Position numbers and translations under genes: made by a program
The notes under the pieces: model-generated
The model's database searches: none
The model's input: only the letters and a program-made list of their open reading frames with translations
What the model was told of the DNA's origin: nothing
NCBI GenBank assembly: GCA_944320555.1
Contig: CALUHX010000031.1
Location: 1-35,606, forward strand
Origin: an uncultured Butyricimonas sp.
GTDB lineage: Bacteria; Bacteroidota; Bacteroidia; Bacteroidales; Marinifilaceae
Direction: 5' to 3'
Length of the DNA: 35,606 nucleotides
Shown here: positions 31,482-35,606 of the stretch, in pieces
How positions within the stretch are numbered: position 1 is the stretch's first letter
Layout of the letters: each line of letters starts with the position of its first letter

Positions 31482-33770
31482 ATGAAAGTGATATACAAAA
31501 TAGCGAAAGCGGAATTGCAGATGCTTTTCTATTCGCCCATAGCCTGGCTGCTGCTGTTGTGCTTCATCGTGCAGACAGGCATAACCTTCGCCAAGTTTTA
31601 CGAGATTTTTTATTCGATAGAGGGGGATGTTTATATGGCCTCGTCCACTCTTTTCGTAAGTGGGAATTATGGAAGTGGGTTGTGGTATCTCGTGCAGAGT
31701 TTCCTTTACCTGTACATCCCGTTGTTGACCATGGGAATCGTGAGCAAGGAGTACAGCAGCGGCTCGGTCAAGTTGCTCTACGCTTCCCCGATTAGCACGG
31801 CGCAGATTATATTGGGAAAATTCTTTGCCCTGGTGACTTATGCGATTTTGATGATGCTTGTGTTGTTTGTGTATGTCGTCATCGCATGGTGTACGATAGA
31901 ACATTTCGAGTTGGCGTGGGCGTTGACGGGTCTGTTGGGACTTTTCCTGCTGGCCTGCACCTATATGGCGGTGGGCATATTCGTGTCGAGTCTGACTTCC
32001 TATCAGGTCATCGCCGCCGTGGGGACGTTCGTGGTGCTGATGTTGCTGAGTTGGGTCGGCGGTTGGGGCCAACAGTACGATGTCGTGCGGGAAATCACCT
32101 ATTGGTTGAGTATCAACGGACGGGCTTCAACATTCATTCAAGGAATGATTTGTACGGAGGATTTGATTTATTTCCCCACCATTTCGGCGATGTTTATCGT
32201 GTTGACGATTATCCGGTTGAACGCCGTGCGGCAGAAGCAACGGTTCACCCTCGTCGTGGGGAAATACCTCTCGGTGGTGGTGGTGGTTTGTGCGGTGGCT
32301 TATCTTTCTTCCCGTCCGGCACTCATGGCATACGCTGATACAACTCACAACAAAGAAAATACATTGACTCCTGTGAGTCAGGAGATTGTTGACAAGGTGG
32401 ACGGAGGTATGACTGTCACGGCATACGTGAATCTGCTTGACCAAAGCTATTGGAGTTGTCGGTATCCGGGTTTTATTTTGGAACATCGGAATTATTTTCG
32501 ATACTACACCCGGTTTAACCCGAGAATCAAATTGAAAGTGGTGTATTATTATGCGGAACCGGACAAACCGTATTTTGGTCCGGAATATGCCCATCTGAGT
32601 TTGTGGGAACAGGCACGGAAGGCCTGCGAGATGTATGGCATGGACAGCACAAAATTGATTAGCAAGGAAGAAGTGGACCGCATGGTGGATTTGTCGGAGG
32701 AAGGCTATGGCTTCGTGCAGCAAATCGTGCGCGACAACGGGCAGAAGGAGTGGTTGCGCGTGCCTACGACCCAGATATTGAGCGAGGCGGAGATTTCGGT
32801 GGCGTTGAAGCGCATGGTGATGAAGTTGCCGAAAATCGCCTTTATCGCCGGGCAGGGGGAACGCGGCATCAACGACACCTCGCCCGAGGGATACCGGCGC
32901 ATGGCAGGCGACCGCAAGGTGCTGCAGTCCGTGTGGAACCAAGGCTTTGACGTGGAGGAGGTTTATTTGGACCATGAAGTGCCCGAAGACATCGAGATAT
33001 TGGTGCTGGCTGACCCCAAACGGACGTTCACTCCGGAGGAGGAGGCGTTCCTGCGGAGCTATGTCGACAAAGGCAGAAATCTTATCGTGTTGGGCGAGGC
33101 CCGCAACCGGGAAGCTTTGAATCCTTTCTTGCGGGAGTATTTCGGACTGGAGTTGACCCCCATGCTCGTGCAAGAGGATGTCCGTTTCAAGGGATTGCCG
33201 GTGAACGTGCTTTACTGCCTCGTGCAGCGGGGGGCGCAGGACAAGCTGAGGGACTTGAGCCGCACGAGGGGATTGACCTTCCCCTCGGTGGCCGGTGTCG
33301 AGCAGGTGGAGGACAAGGGCTATTCGGTCTTTCCCGTCGCACTGACCGACACGCTGAGCCCGGCTTGGACGGAGTTGGAGACGACGGACTTCTTGGACGA
33401 CACAGTGAAGTTCAATCCGGCCATCGGCGAGGTTTCCAAACGCTTTGCCACGGCCTTGGGGTTGACCCGCAAGGTGGGCGGGAAGGAGCAGCGGATTGTG
33501 GTCGTGGGCGATGCCGACGCCTTGTCGAACAACGAATTTATGACTTCCCGCACCGGTCGGAGCCAGAACGAGACGTTGATATTGGGCTCGTGCTACTGGT
33601 TGTCGGAAGGGAAAGCCCCGTTGGATGTGAGCAGGCCGATGGCTACGGACAACAAAGTGCATTTGACGGGCACGAGCGAGAAAGTAATCCGCGGCTGCGT
33701 GTCGTGGGCGATACCCTTGCTTGTGCTGGGCATGGCGGTTTATGTGTGGGTGCGCAGAAGAGGGCGGTAA
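31482..33770 (+). CDS. ABC permease fused to a GldG-like domain, copy 1
   Basis: The 762-residue protein joins two parts. The N-terminal ABC-2-type permease (about 1-245, six helices; SKEYSSGSVKLLYASPIS motif) resembles GldF. After a further helix (about 262-285), a large periplasmic GldG-like domain (about 300-735) follows, and a last helix at 738-757 ends in a basic tail. In gliding Bacteroidota GldF and GldG are separate genes; here they are one chain. It forms the membrane part for the upstream ATPase. Export of a molecule or mechanical work on cell-envelope lipoproteins are possible; the substrate is unknown. A paralogue starts at 34740. Confidence 0.9.
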   Translation: MKVIYKIAKAELQMLFYSPIAWLLLLCFIVQTGITFAKFYEIFYSIEGDVYMASSTLFVSGNYGSGLWYLVQSFLYLYIPLLTMGIVSKEYSSGSVKLLYASPISTAQIILGKFFALVTYAILMMLVLFVYVVIAWCTIEHFELAWALTGLLGLFLLACTYMAVGIFVSSLTSYQVIAAVGTFVVLMLLSWVGGWGQQYDVVREITYWLSINGRASTFIQGMICTEDLIYFPTISAMFIVLTIIRLNAVRQKQRFTLVVGKYLSVVVVVCAVAYLSSRPALMAYADTTHNKENTLTPVSQEIVDKVDGGMTVTAYVNLLDQSYWSCRYPGFILEHRNYFRYYTRFNPRIKLKVVYYYAEPDKPYFGPEYAHLSLWEQARKACEMYGMDSTKLISKEEVDRMVDLSEEGYGFVQQIVRDNGQKEWLRVPTTQILSEAEISVALKRMVMKLPKIAFIAGQGERGINDTSPEGYRRMAGDRKVLQSVWNQGFDVEEVYLDHEVPEDIEILVLADPKRTFTPEEEAFLRSYVDKGRNLIVLGEARNREALNPFLREYFGLELTPMLVQEDVRFKGLPVNVLYCLVQRGAQDKLRDLSRTRGLTFPSVAGVEQVEDKGYSVFPVALTDTLSPAWTELETTDFLDDTVKFNPAIGEVSKRFATALGLTRKVGGKEQRIVVVGDADALSNNEFMTSRTGRSQNETLILGSCYWLSEGKAPLDVSRPMATDNKVHLTGTSEKVIRGCVSWAIPLLVLGMAVYVWVRRRGR

Positions 33771-33791
33771 AACGAATATAAAAAGAAAATT

Positions 33792-34721
33792 ATGGAAGAA
33801 ACAATCATAAAAGTTGACCAGTTGTCGCACCGTTATTCCATCCAATGGGCGGTGAAGGACATTAGTTTCGAAATACCCCGACGGGGAATATACGGGTTGT
33901 TGGGCTCGAACGGAGCCGGAAAATCGACCTTGATGAATATCATTTGTGGCGTGTTGAAACAGACGCAGGGGACGGTGCTCGTGAAAGGAATCGACACGAG
34001 GGAGGAGCCTCGCGCCGCCAAGCGGCATATCGGCTTCTTGCCGCAGCAGCCGCCTTTGTACAAGGATTTGACGGTGGAGGAATACCTGGCCTACGCCGCC
34101 GATTTGCACCTGATGTCGTCCGACTCCATCCCCGGAGCCATAGACGAAGTGTTGGAGTTGTGCCAAATCGCCCATTTCCGCAAGCGGCTGCTAAAGAACC
34201 TTTCCGGAGGCTACCAGCAACGGGTGGGCATCGCCCAGGCCATCATCCACAAGCCGGATATCGTCATCCTCGACGAGCCGACGAACGGACTCGACCCGAA
34301 CCAAATACAGGAAATCAGACATTTGATTAAAGATATCGCCGAGGAGCGCACGGTGATTCTCTCCACCCATATCCTGACCGAGGTGCAGGCCACGTGCGAC
34401 CATATCCTGATGATTGAGCGCGGGAAGTTGGTGTTCATGGGCACGGTGGACGAATTCGACAATTATATCGTGCCCAACGCCCTGCTGGTGACGTTCAAGA
34501 ACGCCCCCTCCGCGGAGGTGTTGAACGGGCTGGCGGGCGTGTCCGGCGTGGAGTCTTTGGGCGAGGGGCGTTTCCGCGTCCGTTATTCCGACCCGCAGGA
34601 GGCCACGGAGGAAATCGTGGCGGAAAGCTCGCGGAATCGCTGGAAGTTGCTGGAAATTCAACAGGAAAAGAGTTCGCTGGACAGCATCTTCGCCGAATTG
34701 TCACAAAAAGCGCATGTTTAA
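33792..34721 (+). CDS. ABC transporter ATP-binding protein, copy 2 (GldA-like)
   Basis: The 309-residue ATPase has the same length and layout as the one at 30532 and is highly similar along its whole length (shared KDISFEIP, GIYGLLGSNGAGKST, LSGGYQQRVGIAQAI, DEPTNGLDP). It differs most in the C-terminal regulatory part. It starts 21 bp after the first permease and ends 18 bp before the second, so it is one half of a tandem two-gene duplication. The two ATPases could pair as a heterodimer or serve separate permeases. Confidence 0.92.
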   Translation: MEETIIKVDQLSHRYSIQWAVKDISFEIPRRGIYGLLGSNGAGKSTLMNIICGVLKQTQGTVLVKGIDTREEPRAAKRHIGFLPQQPPLYKDLTVEEYLAYAADLHLMSSDSIPGAIDEVLELCQIAHFRKRLLKNLSGGYQQRVGIAQAIIHKPDIVILDEPTNGLDPNQIQEIRHLIKDIAEERTVILSTHILTEVQATCDHILMIERGKLVFMGTVDEFDNYIVPNALLVTFKNAPSAEVLNGLAGVSGVESLGEGRFRVRYSDPQEATEEIVAESSRNRWKLLEIQQEKSSLDSIFAELSQKAHV

Positions 34722-34739
34722 CAATTAAAAGGAAAAGAC

Positions 34740-35606
34740 ATGAAAATGATACGTAAGATAGCCAAAAAGGAATTGCAGTTGCTTTTCTATTCCCCTATCG
34801 CTTGGTTTTTGCTGGTCGTGTTCGTGATTCAGACGGCCTCGATTTTCACCGGCCAATACAGCGAATTCCTCTACCGCAACGAGTGGGGCGGGGGCAAACA
34901 ATTCATGCCCTCCTTCGTCCTGTTCAGCCAGATTTGGGGAGCGGTGTCGAGTTATTTGTATTACTACATTCCTTTGCTGACCATGGGATTGGTGAGCCGG
35001 GAGTTGAGCAGCGGCTCCATTAAGCTGCTGTATTCGTCACCAGTGACCAACAGCCAGATTATTTTGGGTAAATACCTGTCGATGCTGGCGTACGCCGGCG
35101 TGTTGTGCGGCGTGTTGTTCATCTATGTGCTTGTCGCCTGGTGTACGATTGACAACTTCGAGATTGGCGCCGTCATGGCCGGTTGGGTGGGCTTGTTCCT
35201 GCTGACCTGCACGTATGTCGCCGTGGGGCTTTTCATTTCCAGCCTGACCTCTTACCAGTTCGTGGCGGCCGTGGGCACGTTCATCATGCTGATGTTGTTG
35301 AGCATGGTCGGCGGCTGGTGGCAGGAGTACGACCTCGTGCGCGACATCACCTACTGGCTGTCGATTAGCGGACGGACGGCCAACTTCACGGGCGGCATGT
35401 TCTGCAGCGAGGATTTGCTCTATTTCCCGATAGTGACGGCGATGTTCCTTTGCCTGACGATTATCCGGCTGAAGGCCGTGCGCCAGCGGGTGCGATTCTC
35501 CGTGACGCTGGGGCGGAATCTCGGCGTGATTGCCTTGGCCTGCTTCTTGGGCTTCCTTTCGTCCCGTCCCAAGCTGATGGGGTATTACGACGCGACATCC
35601 AACCTG
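34740..35606 (+). CDS. ABC permease (probably GldG-fused), copy 2, cut by window end
   Basis: An open frame from ATG 34740 runs 289 codons to the window end without a stop. It matches the first permease almost segment by segment: KIAKKELQLLFYSPIAWFLL at the N terminus, SRELSSGSIKLLYSSPVT, the Trp/Gly-rich MVGGWWQEYDLVRDITYW, and the SSRPKLM that in copy 1 precedes the GldG part. The missing remainder is expected to be the periplasmic GldG-like domain. It starts 18 bp after the second ATPase gene with GGAAAAGAC upstream. Confidence 0.88.
   Translation, partial: MKMIRKIAKKELQLLFYSPIAWFLLVVFVIQTASIFTGQYSEFLYRNEWGGGKQFMPSFVLFSQIWGAVSSYLYYYIPLLTMGLVSRELSSGSIKLLYSSPVTNSQIILGKYLSMLAYAGVLCGVLFIYVLVAWCTIDNFEIGAVMAGWVGLFLLTCTYVAVGLFISSLTSYQFVAAVGTFIMLMLLSMVGGWWQEYDLVRDITYWLSISGRTANFTGGMFCSEDLLYFPIVTAMFLCLTIIRLKAVRQRVRFSVTLGRNLGVIALACFLGFLSSRPKLMGYYDATSNL

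Noticed and set aside
32127-34175. 682-codon minus-strand frame opposite the ABC genes
   Set aside because: It spans two real genes and their spacer in antisense, which a real gene would not do by chance of function; no domain seen.

Overview
The window looks like chromosome of an anaerobic, fermentative member of the Bacteroidota. The signs are repeated matches to the Bacteroidota -7 promoter motif TAnnTTTG about 15-60 bp before gene starts, an ECF sigma / FecR / SusC / SusD locus, GldA/GldG-type ABC genes, and a sigma-54 activator of the form usual in this phylum. A phosphate butyryltransferase (ptb) and the [FeFe]-hydrogenase maturase hydF suggest a hydrogen-evolving, possibly butyrate-forming gut organism. 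An Odoribacter/Butyricimonas-like genus is an inference only.

Layout. 0.3-5.0 kb (+): a BASS-type transporter cut by an in-frame TAG, two related secreted alpha/beta-hydrolases, a YqhD-like iron/zinc alcohol dehydrogenase and a RibD-C/DHFR-like reductase, closed by a strong bidirectional terminator. 5.1-6.7 kb (-): a ketoacyl-ACP synthase III and its TetR regulator, divergent from a YitT membrane protein (6.8-7.8 kb, +). 7.9-10.3 kb (-): a sigma-54 response regulator without a DNA-binding domain, followed at once by hydF. 10.4-15.5 kb (+): a patatin phospholipase fused to an outer-membrane barrel, apbE, and a second BamA/TamA-like protein. 15.5-18.1 kb (-): a class A penicillin-binding protein overlapping a small membrane protein. 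18.2-18.7 kb (+): adk.

18.7-19.7 kb has no convincing gene. It holds two tandem copies of a ~200 bp palindromic element, each built as three inverted plus four direct 11-bp repeats between G/C-rich inverted arms. The G-versus-C bias of the + strand changes sign across this same interval, independent of gene direction. This is the part of the window I find least explained.

19.7-20.8 kb (-): an MFS transporter. 21.1-22.0 kb (+): ptb with no adjacent butyrate kinase. 22.1 kb: a 36-residue membrane protein. 22.4-35.6 kb (+): ECF sigma factor, FecR anti-sigma factor, SusC, SusD, and a lipoprotein resembling the SusCD-associated metallopeptidase family but without its HExxH. Then comes a tandem duplication of an ABC ATPase plus a GldF/GldG-like fused permease, the last copy running off the window end. 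I read these as one outer-membrane uptake/ABC locus of unknown substrate.
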